DNA of 64,000 nt from Microbacterium immunditiarum. GTDB lineage: Bacteria; Actinomycetota; Actinomycetes; Actinomycetales; Microbacteriaceae. Position 1 is the stretch's first letter. Each line of letters opens with the position of its first letter. The position numbers and the translations under genes are program-made. Where the stretch lies: positions 1,612,001 through 1,676,000 of the forward strand of contig NZ_JACCBV010000001.1 of assembly GCF_013409785.1 (NCBI RefSeq), written 5' to 3'. Below are positions 1-7,242 of this stretch, piece by piece. The notes beneath the pieces were generated by a model. That model made no database searches. It was given only the letters and a program-made list of their open reading frames with translations, and had not been told where the DNA came from.

Positions 1-12
1 CGAGTTCGACCA

Positions 13-35
13 TGTAACACATATTATACGTTACA
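13..35 (-). promoter_or_regulatory. Leftward promoter with inverted repeat at the left edge
   Basis: TGTAAC (13-18) and GTTACA (30-35) form an inverted repeat around an AT-rich centre. The centre contains a perfect minus-strand TATAAT (27-22). An ATG at 13-11 opens a frame that runs off the left edge. The repeat therefore covers a -10 box and looks like an operator on a nearly leaderless leftward gene. No good -35 is visible. The repressor is not identified. Confidence 0.4.
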
Positions 36-63
36 GGTGATCGTCGGTGGTGAAGGACCCCCT

Positions 64-288
64 TTACGGCGTCCGCTTCCGCGCTAGGGACCTGTAGGAC
101 TGCGCCCACGGATCCCGCGATCTCTCGAGGTGCGCGATCACCTTGGACGCCATGAACCGCCAGTGTCTGCCGGCTTTGAACCCCGGAATGTCGCCCCGCC
201 GAACCATCGCCACGACAGTCCCGCGGGACACGTTGAGTATCCGCGCCATTTCCGCGGAGTCGACCGCTACCTCGTGTTCGTCACGCAC
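64..288 (-). CDS. Small excisionase-type helix-turn-helix protein
   Basis: This 74-residue protein is essentially one HTH module of the excisionase/MerR-like (HTH_17) kind. It has the AEMARILNVSRGTVV helix pair, then RRGDIPGFKAG and HWRF, where such proteins carry their wing. The chosen GTG at 288 overlaps the stop of the zinc-ribbon gene by 8 bases, which suggests translational coupling. An ATG at 453 in the same frame would add residues antisense-like in composition and covering the zinc-ribbon gene, so it is rejected. It probably binds element DNA as an excision factor or transcriptional regulator. It is the second such protein in the element (see 9409-9633). Confidence 0.65.
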   Translation of the reverse strand: MRDEHEVAVDSAEMARILNVSRGTVVAMVRRGDIPGFKAGRHWRFMASKVIAHLERSRDPWAQSYRSLARKRTP

Positions 289-541
289 GGTTACGTCGCC
301 TGAGGCCGCGGCGGAGTGAAGGGTCCGCAAAACCAACCGCGATACTCGGCATGGTCGGGAGGAACGCGAGCCTGCACGCGCGGCACTCGAACCCAGGCGA
401 GCGGTCGCGGAGCGCGGTCCCACAGTGGGGGCAGTGCGGCTGCGTGAGCGCATGGGCGACGTCGTACACGCGAGCTACCCTATTGGTTCGGCCGGAGAAG
501 GGACGCCGGCTATCCACAGAACCTCCGGCGAGCACGGCCAT
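281..541 (-). CDS. Small zinc-ribbon protein
   Basis: The protein has a CPHCG...CRAC four-cysteine zinc ribbon in its centre, with a basic tail ending GLRRRNRA. Short zinc ribbons of this kind are common in actinophage genomes, usually without known function; they may bind DNA or a protein partner. The start is uncertain. ATG 541 or TTG 547 are the longest options, but the reading then overlaps the divergent gene on the plus strand. A GTG at 469, preceded on the minus strand by a TAGGGT box, would start just before the ribbon. The stop overlaps the start of the HTH gene, so the two form a coupled pair. Confidence 0.5.
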   Translation of the reverse strand: MAVLAGGSVDSRRPFSGRTNRVARVYDVAHALTQPHCPHCGTALRDRSPGFECRACRLAFLPTMPSIAVGFADPSLRRGLRRRNRA

Positions 542-851
542 TACCAAGAATCGCCGCTACGAGGGCTACTACGACGCCCTGAACGACCGCCGCATGGCGG
601 AAGCCGCCGCACGTCCTTGCACGCTCCCAGCTCAGGCGTACGGCCCTGAGCCGATCCAATGGGTGCCAGTGGGTCAGTCGAAGCCACCGGTGTGGGTGTG
701 GGTGCAGTGGCCACACCGGCCCGCGGAACGGATCGGGGCGTTCGCGGCTGGGTGGAACGACAGGGTTGTGGTGGTGGAGTGGACTGGGCCGGGTGGGACG
801 CGGAACACTGTCGTGTGGCGCAACGCCGTGACACGTCGCGTCCGTTCGTGA
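483..851 (+). CDS. Hypothetical protein, rightward cargo gene 1
   Basis: I do not recognise this protein. The part that looks genuinely coding begins near 540 (residues TKNRRYEGYYDALNDRR). It continues through a proline- and tryptophan-rich stretch with WVPVGQSKPPVWVWVQWPHRPAERIG and a beta-rich end (DRVVVVEWTGPGGTRNTVVW). The upstream part of the frame is antisense to the zinc-ribbon gene, so the true start is unclear: GTG 444, TTG 483 and ATG 594 are possible. It runs opposite to the leftward genes, which is typical of accessory cargo in phage-like elements. The next gene follows 29 bases downstream. Confidence 0.4.
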   Translation: MVRPEKGRRLSTEPPASTAITKNRRYEGYYDALNDRRMAEAAARPCTLPAQAYGPEPIQWVPVGQSKPPVWVWVQWPHRPAERIGAFAAGWNDRVVVVEWTGPGGTRNTVVWRNAVTRRVRS

Positions 852-880
852 TGTCGGACTGCTTCGCTAGGGTCAGCGCC

Positions 881-1402
881 ATGACTGACAATTCTCCCAA
901 CGAACTCGACCGCCCGAGCGAACTTTTCTACGCCATTCAAGGATTGCCTGACTGGCGAGAAGTATTCAGCGACGTGACGGATCCGAACTGGTCCCCGATT
1001 CACAGACAGGCTGGCAGCCTTCTGTCGACCATCCTTGTCGCCACGGACGAAGGAAGGAGCATCGTCGCGGTCGCGGGGGAACTCTATGGTGAGAAGGGAT
1101 ATCTGGCCGCCGTCACGACGACCGGGGTCGTATATGCCGACTGCAACCCCATCACACACCAGCGGTTGGAATTCTCCGTTACCCTGCACCCGTTCAGCGA
1201 CGTCGAAGAGGTCACTATAAACGCGGACCATGTGTACTTCAGGGGAACTGAGGAGAGCCCGCGTCACCGCAGGCTCACCATGGCGCTGAAGGTTGCTGGG
1301 CGTACCGCAACGTTCAAATCGCATGGCGTGACACCGCTCACGACCGGTGACGACGTATTCGCGGCAATGAAGACCGTGCGCGACGGCCGCGCGAGCTCGT
1401 AA
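881..1402 (+). CDS. Hypothetical protein, rightward cargo gene 2
   Basis: A 173-residue soluble protein with no family I recognise. It starts at ATG 881 (MTDNSPNELDRPSELFY); an upstream extension of the frame to 659 is antisense-like and is dropped. No signal peptide, membrane segment or catalytic motif is evident. Several beta-like segments (SIVAVAGELYG, YLAAVTTTGVVYADC, RLEFSVTLHPF) suggest a compact beta-rich fold. It is convergent with 1460-2101 and lies in the part of the element where cargo genes usually sit. A role in host fitness or phage exclusion is possible, but this is positional inference only. Confidence 0.55.
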   Translation: MTDNSPNELDRPSELFYAIQGLPDWREVFSDVTDPNWSPIHRQAGSLLSTILVATDEGRSIVAVAGELYGEKGYLAAVTTTGVVYADCNPITHQRLEFSVTLHPFSDVEEVTINADHVYFRGTEESPRHRRLTMALKVAGRTATFKSHGVTPLTTGDDVFAAMKTVRDGRASS

Positions 1403-1459
1403 ACGCACGCAACGGGGGTGCGCCAGGATCTCTCCCAGCACACCGCCCACAAGAGGCGT

Positions 1460-2101
1460 TCACCCCATCGGTCTGGGCATCGCCGCTACCGACTCGTCGT
1501 AGTCGTCGAACCGGTGCCACAGCGCCGTCTCGATGTGCCCGTTCTGGACCATCGTCGCGATCAGGTCACCACCGATCCGGACACCCCACCCGTGACCCAA
1601 CTGCTCGTGGTTCATGTCCCGCACCCGGATAGCGAGGTCGATGACCTCCTGCTGCGACTGCGGGCGCTGGTACTGGAAGTCGGGCAACACCGGCTTCACC
1701 GTGAACTGGGAACCTTCGAACCGTTCCGGCTCGAAGTCGTTCGTCGACCGGTACGCGTACGACACGATCTTGTTGGAACCGGCAGGGAACCCGTGATGGT
1801 AGACGGTCGACGTCATCGGGAACTGCTCATATGCGGCGTTGTACTCGTCCCACAGCCTCCGCAGCTGACCGGGTGCCACCTCGTTCACCGTCTCGATGTC
1901 GACGAGGCCGGGCGTCGTGTCGATGACGTTTCGCCAGGACATGCCGACGAGGTGGGACCCGAGCGTGGAGACGGTCATGTTCAGGTGCGGGAGGGCGGTG
2001 ACCTTCGACCCGAACATGTACGGCTTGTCCTCGAGCGTCACAACCGTGTCCGCGACGAGCAGCGCCCACTCGTCGGTCTGATCCGTGAATAACAGGCTCA
2101 T
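1460..2101 (-). CDS. Phage protein with possible Ntn-hydrolase (proteasome-like) fold
   Basis: A 213-residue protein whose start ATG (2101) overlaps the stop of the tape measure gene as ATGA, so it is translated as part of that series. The opening (MSLLFTDQTDEWALLVADTVVTLEDK) resembles the first strands of proteasome/HslV-like Ntn hydrolases, with alternating hydrophobic strands and an ADT motif. A later GSNKIVSYAY and the final GGDLIATMVQNGHIETA fit the same pattern. The N-terminal Thr/Ser/Cys nucleophile of active members is not exposed without processing, so activity is doubtful. The assignment rests on pattern resemblance and is weak. Confidence 0.45.
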   Translation of the reverse strand: MSLLFTDQTDEWALLVADTVVTLEDKPYMFGSKVTALPHLNMTVSTLGSHLVGMSWRNVIDTTPGLVDIETVNEVAPGQLRRLWDEYNAAYEQFPMTSTVYHHGFPAGSNKIVSYAYRSTNDFEPERFEGSQFTVKPVLPDFQYQRPQSQQEVIDLAIRVRDMNHEQLGHGWGVRIGGDLIATMVQNGHIETALWHRFDDYDESVAAMPRPMG

Positions 2102-4635
2102 CGTGCCCCCACCAACTCTCGTTCCATGTCCCACCGTTCCGCCGCGGCACCCTCCCCAACGACGTCCATCACCGTGTGTTCGTTCTCCGCAGGGGCCGCC
2201 ATGATGGGCACCGAGTCGATCCCGTCGGGGCCGGGACCGTAGATCGCACCGCCCGCGGCCTTGCCCGGGAGCGCCCCGCCACCCATGCTGGGGTTGCCGG
2301 TGATGGTGTCGACCGTGACGCCCTTGTAGTTGGGGAGCGCGTTGAGTGCGTCCTTGAACGCCTGCAACCGGTTCATCGCCGTCTGGTTCTGCAAGTCAAT
2401 GTAAGTTGACACGTTCCCGGGGATGAGTCCGAGGTCGTCGGCGTAATCCTCCGCAGCCTGCCCCGTGATACCGAACTGTCCGAGCATGTCGATCAGCTTC
2501 TGACGCCCGGTTTCGACAGCCGCGGTGGCATCCTCCTGCGAACCGGTCTGCTCGTAGATCGCGGCGGCGAGGTCCAGCGCGGACGTCGCGATGTCGTCGA
2601 GAGCGGCCTGGTTCTGCCGTCCCGCCTCTGTCGTGATGTCCAGGCTGTTGCCGTTCTCCCTGACAGACGCTTCGAGGTCGTCGAGGGCCTGCTCGAACTG
2701 GCGTTGCGCATCCCGAGTGTCGAGGGTGGCCTGGCCGAAACCACGGATCGTGTCCGCGAGCCCATCGACCTCATCACCTGTTGTGGCGGCTTGGCCGGCG
2801 AGGGACCGCAGCGCCGCCTCGTTCTGGGCGGTGACGTCAACGGACTCCTCGAGCGCGAAGTTGAGCACGTCCTGAGCGGTCGCCGCTTCCCCCGCCTGTG
2901 TGAGATGGTCGCGGATCGCGTCCCGCAGGTGCGGCATCTCGTCCAGCAGAGTCGACGCCTGCGCCTCCGACAGCCCGAGCTCGTCATTCCACTGCTGGAA
3001 CTTCGCCACCGCGTCCTCGAGGGGCAGGTCGGTGATCTTCCCGTCGAGTTCGGTGAGCGTGTCACGCAGGCTCAGGACGTCGAGTCCGACGTTGCCGAGT
3101 ACGTTTCCGGAGCCGATAGCGTCAAGCGCCCGAATCACCCCATCCGCGGTCGCGTCGGTCGTGATCTTCAACTCATCCATCGCGTCCGTGAACGACAGAC
3201 CCGTGGTGAGCGCCTTCGAGATCGCGTCATCCGTGCCACGCACCTCCCGAGCGAAGTTGGTAAGCGCCTCGGTCGCGACAGTCACACCCACCGCAACACC
3301 CGCGACAACACCAGCACCCTTCGCCAGAGCCCCCACACCCCGCGCCGCACGCTGCGCGTTCGGGCCCAACACGGTCAGGGCCGCGTTGAACTCCGCGACC
3401 TTCGGGACCAGCAGCAGATACGACCCCAGCGCGGTCGCACCGGTCGCGCCCAGAGCACCGATCCAGAAAACGGCCTGCTGCGCCCCGTCCGGGAGGTCGT
3501 TGAACCCGTCCACAAGCCCCGTGAGCGTCTGCACCAACCCCCGGAGCGGCCCCTGAGCCGCGTCCCCCATCGAGATCATGGCGGAGTCCACCGCGCCGCT
3601 CAGGGCCTCGAAATCGCCCTTCAGGTTGTCGAGCTTGGTTTCCGCTGTCTCGGCCGCGTAACCGGCGTGGTCAACCTTCTGCGTCCACTCCTCAATCCCG
3701 TCAGCGCCCTCGTTGTACAGGATCGTCGCGGCACGGATCGCATCCTGCCCGAAGATCATCGCCAACGTCGCCTGCCGCTGCTGATCCGTCATCCCACCAA
3801 GGGCAGACTCGAGCTCACCCGCGAGACCCTGCAACCCGACGAACTGGCCCGACGCGTCATACGCCTCGATACCGAGCTCGGTCATCAGGTCCTTGACTTC
3901 CTCAGTTGGGTTCGCGAGACGGAGAAGCATGGTCCGCAGCGACGTACCCGCATCCGACCCCAGCAGGCCAGCGTTAGCGAACGCGGCGAGGGACCCCGCC
4001 GTCTCCTCAACGCTGATACCGAACTGGTCAGCGACAAGGCCCGCCTGCTTCAGCGCCTGAGCCATGTCCCCGACGTCGCCCATCGCCTTACCCGCACCAG
4101 CCGCGAGAAGGTCCGCAACGTGGGTTGCCTGGTCGCCGGCTAGCCCGAACTGCTGCAACGTCGTCGCCGCGATCTCACCCGCCTCCGCGACGTCAAGCCC
4201 CCCAGCCGCCGCGAGGTCCAGAGAACCCGCCAGAGCGCCGCCGAGGATGTCCGACGCCGAGAGGCCCGCTTTCGCCAGGTTCTCAATCGCCCCCGCGGAC
4301 TCCTCCGCGCTGTAGACCGTGGACGCCCCAGCTTCGATAGCCGCCTCACGGAGAGCGCCGAGGTTCTGCCGTGCGTCCTCACCCGTCGCGGCAACATTCG
4401 ACATCGCAGCGTCGAAATCGGCGGCACGCTTCACCGCGACACCCAGACCCGTCGCAAGCAACCCGCCCGCGACGAGAGACGCACGCCCCAACTGGTCGAA
4501 CGCCTGCTTCGTCTTCGCGAGCTTGTCCGCCTCACTAGCGGTCTCCGCGGTTACCTTGCGGGCCTTCTCCATCCCCGCCAGATACCCCTGCATCTGCGCG
4601 GTCAACGTGACCTTCACGATTCTGTCTTGAGCCAT
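2098..4635 (-). CDS. Phage tail tape measure protein, TP901 type
   Basis: At 845 residues this is the largest gene of the element. An N-terminal coiled region (AGMEKARKVTAETASEADKLAKT) leads into the PhageMin_Tail-type core, roughly residues 75-290 (DFDAAMSNVAATGED; the repeating AGL/ALGG helices; QRQATLAMIFGQDA). Three hydrophobic stretches lie near residues 50-70, 390-415 and 435-460, as is typical of tape measure proteins that enter the membrane during DNA ejection. The C-terminal third is alanine- and glutamate-rich helix. In siphophages this protein sets tail length and chaperones tail tube assembly. Here no tail tube, tail chaperone or distal tail gene is found beside it, which is unusual. 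Confidence 0.88.
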   Translation of the reverse strand: MAQDRIVKVTLTAQMQGYLAGMEKARKVTAETASEADKLAKTKQAFDQLGRASLVAGGLLATGLGVAVKRAADFDAAMSNVAATGEDARQNLGALREAAIEAGASTVYSAEESAGAIENLAKAGLSASDILGGALAGSLDLAAAGGLDVAEAGEIAATTLQQFGLAGDQATHVADLLAAGAGKAMGDVGDMAQALKQAGLVADQFGISVEETAGSLAAFANAGLLGSDAGTSLRTMLLRLANPTEEVKDLMTELGIEAYDASGQFVGLQGLAGELESALGGMTDQQRQATLAMIFGQDAIRAATILYNEGADGIEEWTQKVDHAGYAAETAETKLDNLKGDFEALSGAVDSAMISMGDAAQGPLRGLVQTLTGLVDGFNDLPDGAQQAVFWIGALGATGATALGSYLLLVPKVAEFNAALTVLGPNAQRAARGVGALAKGAGVVAGVAVGVTVATEALTNFAREVRGTDDAISKALTTGLSFTDAMDELKITTDATADGVIRALDAIGSGNVLGNVGLDVLSLRDTLTELDGKITDLPLEDAVAKFQQWNDELGLSEAQASTLLDEMPHLRDAIRDHLTQAGEAATAQDVLNFALEESVDVTAQNEAALRSLAGQAATTGDEVDGLADTIRGFGQATLDTRDAQRQFEQALDDLEASVRENGNSLDITTEAGRQNQAALDDIATSALDLAAAIYEQTGSQEDATAAVETGRQKLIDMLGQFGITGQAAEDYADDLGLIPGNVSTYIDLQNQTAMNRLQAFKDALNALPNYKGVTVDTITGNPSMGGGALPGKAAGGAIYGPGPDGIDSVPIMAAPAENEHTVMDVVGEGAAAERWDMERELVGAR

Positions 4636-4637
4636 GT

Positions 4638-5036
4638 TCAGTTACCTTTCGAAGCCCCATCTGTCTTTCGCCGCTCAACGGAAGCGATCCACTCCCAATC
4701 GGCCTGTGTGATCTCGCGACCCAACATCCCGTGCCGCTCCCGCCCCTCGAGCGCGAAGCTGAACAGCGGAACCTCACGGGGGACCTGCGTCCAGTCCGGG
4801 AACGGCCACGGGTTATTCGCGTAACGCTTCACCCACCCCTGAGCGACCGCGTACGCCTCCACAACCTCGCGGAACGCCGTCAACGGCCCCTGCCAAGGAT
4901 CCGGCTTCAACCCATGCACCGCGCAGAACTCCCGGATCGCGTCATCATGCCGCCACATCGGGTGCAGCCGAGTAGTCAACTCGATCGGCACACCGCCCGC
5001 CGTCGTCGTTTGCCGGCGCACTCTCCGCTTCGCCAC
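4638..5036 (-). CDS. Hypothetical protein between small terminase and tape measure
   Basis: A 132-residue basic protein. The GTG at 5036 shares its first base with the upstream TAG stop (TAGTG), and the stop lies two bases before the tape measure ATG. The N-terminus (AKRRVRRQTTTAGG) is strongly basic. The rest is rich in tryptophan and proline (HPMWRHDDAIREFC, NNPWPFPDWTQV, QADWEWIASVE). I recognise no family. Its position just before a tape measure gene would suit a tail assembly chaperone, but no slippery heptamer for the usual -1 frameshift is visible in it or in the upstream gene. It could also be a packaging or head-completion adaptor. Confidence 0.6.
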   Translation of the reverse strand: MAKRRVRRQTTTAGGVPIELTTRLHPMWRHDDAIREFCAVHGLKPDPWQGPLTAFREVVEAYAVAQGWVKRYANNPWPFPDWTQVPREVPLFSFALEGRERHGMLGREITQADWEWIASVERRKTDGASKGN

Positions 5037-5413
5037 TAGTTCACCGCCCGCAAACCACGCGCCGCCGCACCGGCCTTCGCGCGTTGCGTCTTCCAACGCT
5101 CATGCGCGCGCACGTCCTCATCGCTCGGCGGCAACTCCAACGCAGCGACCAGGCGCGTCAGCGTGATCTGCAGCTGTCGGGCCTCCTGGACCGCGGGATG
5201 CACGATGCGCTGACCCATCGAACCCTCCGAAGTCACGCCCTCGTCAGCGATCACCGCGTCAAGAGCCTCGAGCCGATCCAACGTCCGACACGCCTCGATC
5301 AGCACCTCGGTCTGAGCGACCTCGAACTCGTAGTCCGCGTGCAGTTGCCGCCAGAACGCGCGGCCACGCTTCCCCAAACCCCGCGGCGGGGTCGGGGCTT
5401 TACCTTCGGTCAT
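5036..5413 (-). CDS. Phage terminase small subunit, P27 family
   Basis: This 125-residue protein reads like P27-type small terminases of actinophages. It has GLGKRGRAFWRQLHADYEFE, then EACRTLDRLEAL, then GQRIVHPAVQEARQLQITLTRLVAALELP. Small terminases recognise the packaging site and hand the DNA to the large ATPase/nuclease subunit. The start is ATG 5413 because a perfect AAGGAGG lies six bases upstream; ATG 5455 lacks one. No large terminase follows, although it normally does. In phage satellites a private small terminase redirects the helper phage's packaging motor, and this gene may do the same. An alternative reading as a tail assembly chaperone is less likely from the sequence. Confidence 0.7.
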   Translation of the reverse strand: MTEGKAPTPPRGLGKRGRAFWRQLHADYEFEVAQTEVLIEACRTLDRLEALDAVIADEGVTSEGSMGQRIVHPAVQEARQLQITLTRLVAALELPPSDEDVRAHERWKTQRAKAGAAARGLRAVN

Positions 5414-5488
5414 GTCGGCCTCCTTCCGAAAAACAGCGACTCGAGAAGCACGCACTTGGGAGAGACCTCACCGGCGACTCTGGTGGGT

Positions 5489-5513
5489 GTGGGGGTTGGG
5501 GGTGTCCCCCCAC
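5489..5513. terminator. Strong G/C hairpin between replication and packaging genes
   Basis: GTGGGGG at 5489-5495 can pair with CCCCCAC at 5507-5513, and GGGGG/CCCCC can pair with a three-base loop inside. It lies between the stop at 5539 and the ribosome site of the small terminase. There is no U tract, so it may be a pause or processing site, or a weak terminator, that separates two expression blocks. Confidence 0.4.
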
Positions 5514-5538
5514 CCCCTTGTCCGCGTCGCGCGGCCAA

Positions 5539-6117
5539 TCAAACGTCGTGCTCCTCCGAGGGGCTGACACCGAGCTCGTGTGCGTGGAGGATTGCGGTGA
5601 CTTCGATGGAAGCGACGTCGGATGCGGATCTGGCGTTTGCCGCTCTGGCCGCGATCTGGCGGGTCACGTCAAGGACGGTGTTCGTGTCCCTGACGGCTTG
5701 CATCGCGGCCCGTACGGCGGGGTCCGTCGCGGCGGTGGCGTACCGGTTGGCCACCTCGACGCGCAACGCTGTGATCTCGGCTTCGGACTCGAGGGGTGGC
5801 CGGTTGGCTCGTATCCAGTTGGGTGCAAAGCGCTCAATGGCAAGCAGGTCGTCTTCGGATGTGATGCGGAGAATGTCCATCCAGTGGCGTCCCGCCGCCA
5901 GCATGGGGGCGATGTTGTACTCCCATGCCTGGGCGGTGCGGGCGAGGTGTGCGGGGTCGGTGGTGTCGACCCGGGGGCGGAGTTCGTCGGCTCTCTCTGC
6001 TGCTGCGGCCGCGACCTTGTCGATCTCATCGACTGCATGGGAGGTCGATGAGATGAGGGTGGCGCGCGTTGCTTCGATTTGGGAGGCCCGGTTGCGTTCT
6101 TGCGCGTCGGGGGTCAC
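5539..6117 (-). CDS. Hypothetical phage protein
   Basis: A 192-residue, mostly helical acidic protein that I do not recognise. The GTG at 6117 overlaps the previous stop as GTGA, so it is translationally coupled to the 71-residue gene upstream; a longer frame up to 6423 is discarded because it covers that gene. Residues include long alanine-rich helices (DEIDKVAAAAAERADELRPR, AAMQAVRDTNTVLDVTRQIAARAAN) and a central AGRHWMDILRITSEDDLLAIERFAPNWI. It is the last gene before the 5489-5513 hairpin, so it closes the early block. Confidence 0.6.
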   Translation of the reverse strand: MTPDAQERNRASQIEATRATLISSTSHAVDEIDKVAAAAAERADELRPRVDTTDPAHLARTAQAWEYNIAPMLAAGRHWMDILRITSEDDLLAIERFAPNWIRANRPPLESEAEITALRVEVANRYATAATDPAVRAAMQAVRDTNTVLDVTRQIAARAANARSASDVASIEVTAILHAHELGVSPSEEHDV

Positions 6118-6329
6118 GTGTCCCCCTTGAGCTGGTCGTTCAGGTTCCGCATCGCCGCGAGCGTCTGCCGGACCTCGCGCTCTTTGGCGGTCGGGTTCTG
6201 GTCGGCTCTCCGCACAAGCCACTGGATGGACTCTTCTCGGCTGAGGGGGCCGCGGTTGATGCGGCCGGTTTCGCGGCGCCACCGGTCCCACTCCTCGAAG
6301 CTCATGTCGCGGGGGTCCTTGTCGGTCAT
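6114..6329 (-). CDS. Small hypothetical phage protein
   Basis: A 71-residue, highly charged protein (TDKDPRDMSFEEWDRWRRE...REVRQTLAAMRNLNDQLKGDT), probably all helix. ATG 6329 overlaps the stop of the coiled-coil gene as ATGA, and its own stop overlaps the next GTG, so three genes are chained by four-base overlaps. No family is recognised. Small acidic/basic helical proteins in this position often partner with the larger neighbour. Confidence 0.6.
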   Translation of the reverse strand: MTDKDPRDMSFEEWDRWRRETGRINRGPLSREESIQWLVRRADQNPTAKEREVRQTLAAMRNLNDQLKGDT

Positions 6330-6955
6330 TCCGGGCCCCCGGACTTTCGTCGGCTGCCGAGCTGGATGGTGAGGCGGGTGTACAGGTCGACGCTCCGCCT
6401 GGCGGGGTTCTCGAAAGCTGCAACCGGCAGGGTTGCGAGGTCGTTCACGTATCCGGCTGCGTTGATCGCGGAGAACTCGTCGTTCTCTACCCGCACTGAG
6501 ACTCGGTCGTAGTCGTGGTGCAGTGGAGCGATCCCGAACGGTTCTGGTCGTGACGTGTCGTTGCGGGCTTCTTCGACCCCGAGTTCGCGGAGACGTTTCC
6601 GCCAGGCGCGGATCTGTTCGGTGCGTTCCTCGTTGAGGCGGTACCAGTTCAGGATCGCGTCGTCGATCGCGCGGAGCGCTTCCAGAAAGGGGGCGGGGTC
6701 GTTGGCGGCTGCTTCGACGTCCGCTTTGACTGCTTCGATCGCGCGGACCCGTTCGGCTTCCTGGTTCTGTTCTGCGATGTTCTTCGCAGCGTCGAGGCGC
6801 ATCTGTGCGAGTCGGACGCTGGATTCGGCGTCTGCGAGGTCTCCGGGTTTCACGGTGCGGTCGCCGGCTGCGATCTTCTGCTCGAGGTCTGTGAGGTGCT
6901 GTTCGGCCTTGGTGAGGTCGGTTGTTGCCGCGTCGATCGGGTTCTTCGTTGCCAT
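6326..6955 (-). CDS. Coiled-coil phage protein
   Basis: A 209-residue protein whose first about 130 residues are predicted coiled coil from the heptad-like leucine/alanine spacing (TDLTKAEQHLTDLEQKIAAG, RLAQMRLDAAKNIAEQNQEAERVRAIEAV). A more globular end with VSVRVENDEFSAINAAGYVNDLATLPVAAF follows. The N-terminus MATKNPIDAATTDL is a plausible direct start. A purine-rich GAAAGAAG lies upstream. It opens the 6955-5539 overlapping trio. Function unknown; a structural or DNA-tethering role is possible. Confidence 0.6.
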   Translation of the reverse strand: MATKNPIDAATTDLTKAEQHLTDLEQKIAAGDRTVKPGDLADAESSVRLAQMRLDAAKNIAEQNQEAERVRAIEAVKADVEAAANDPAPFLEALRAIDDAILNWYRLNEERTEQIRAWRKRLRELGVEEARNDTSRPEPFGIAPLHHDYDRVSVRVENDEFSAINAAGYVNDLATLPVAAFENPARRSVDLYTRLTIQLGSRRKSGGPE

Positions 6956-7053
6956 TGGTTCGCTTCTTTCGTTCAGTCGCCGGTGAGGGATTGGCAGGGT
7001 TGGATGGATCCGAGTTCAGGTGCTCGAACGTTCATTCGTAGGGCGGTTCTCGG

Positions 7054-7242
7054 TTATGCGACGCCCTTCGTCGCCTTGTAGAAGTGGCCAGCCCAGAAGC
7101 TGCCGGAGGGTTGGGCGGCTCGCGCGTATGCGTCACACAGATCGCGGAGTGGGCACGAGTCGCAGAGTTGCGCCATGTCGTCTATGTCGGAGGGCGTTAG
7201 GTCGTCACAGACGAACCGGTTGTCGCCGTCGCATTTGGGCAC
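7054..7242 (-). CDS. WhiB-like iron-sulfur protein of the element
   Basis: The protein contains a cysteine near its start (VPKCDGDNRFVC), then CDSCPLRDLC, which is the C-x2-C-x5-C of WhiB proteins, and then a GSFWAGH that matches the WhiB G-[VI]-W-G-G turn. WhiB proteins are actinobacterial [4Fe-4S] regulators that bind the sigma factor and are common in actinophages. The start is set at GTG 7242 (38-base overlap with the ATPase gene, GGTGG upstream). ATG 7296 would overlap by 92 bases and add a poor alanine/arginine leader. It probably tunes element or host transcription. Confidence 0.6.
   Translation of the reverse strand: MPKCDGDNRFVCDDLTPSDIDDMAQLCDSCPLRDLCDAYARAAQPSGSFWAGHFYKATKGVA

Noticed and set aside
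4638..5413. A tail-assembly chaperone pair with programmed -1 frameshift before the tape measure
   Set aside because: The first protein reads as a P27 small terminase, no slippery heptamer is visible near its end, and the second gene has its own GTG start.
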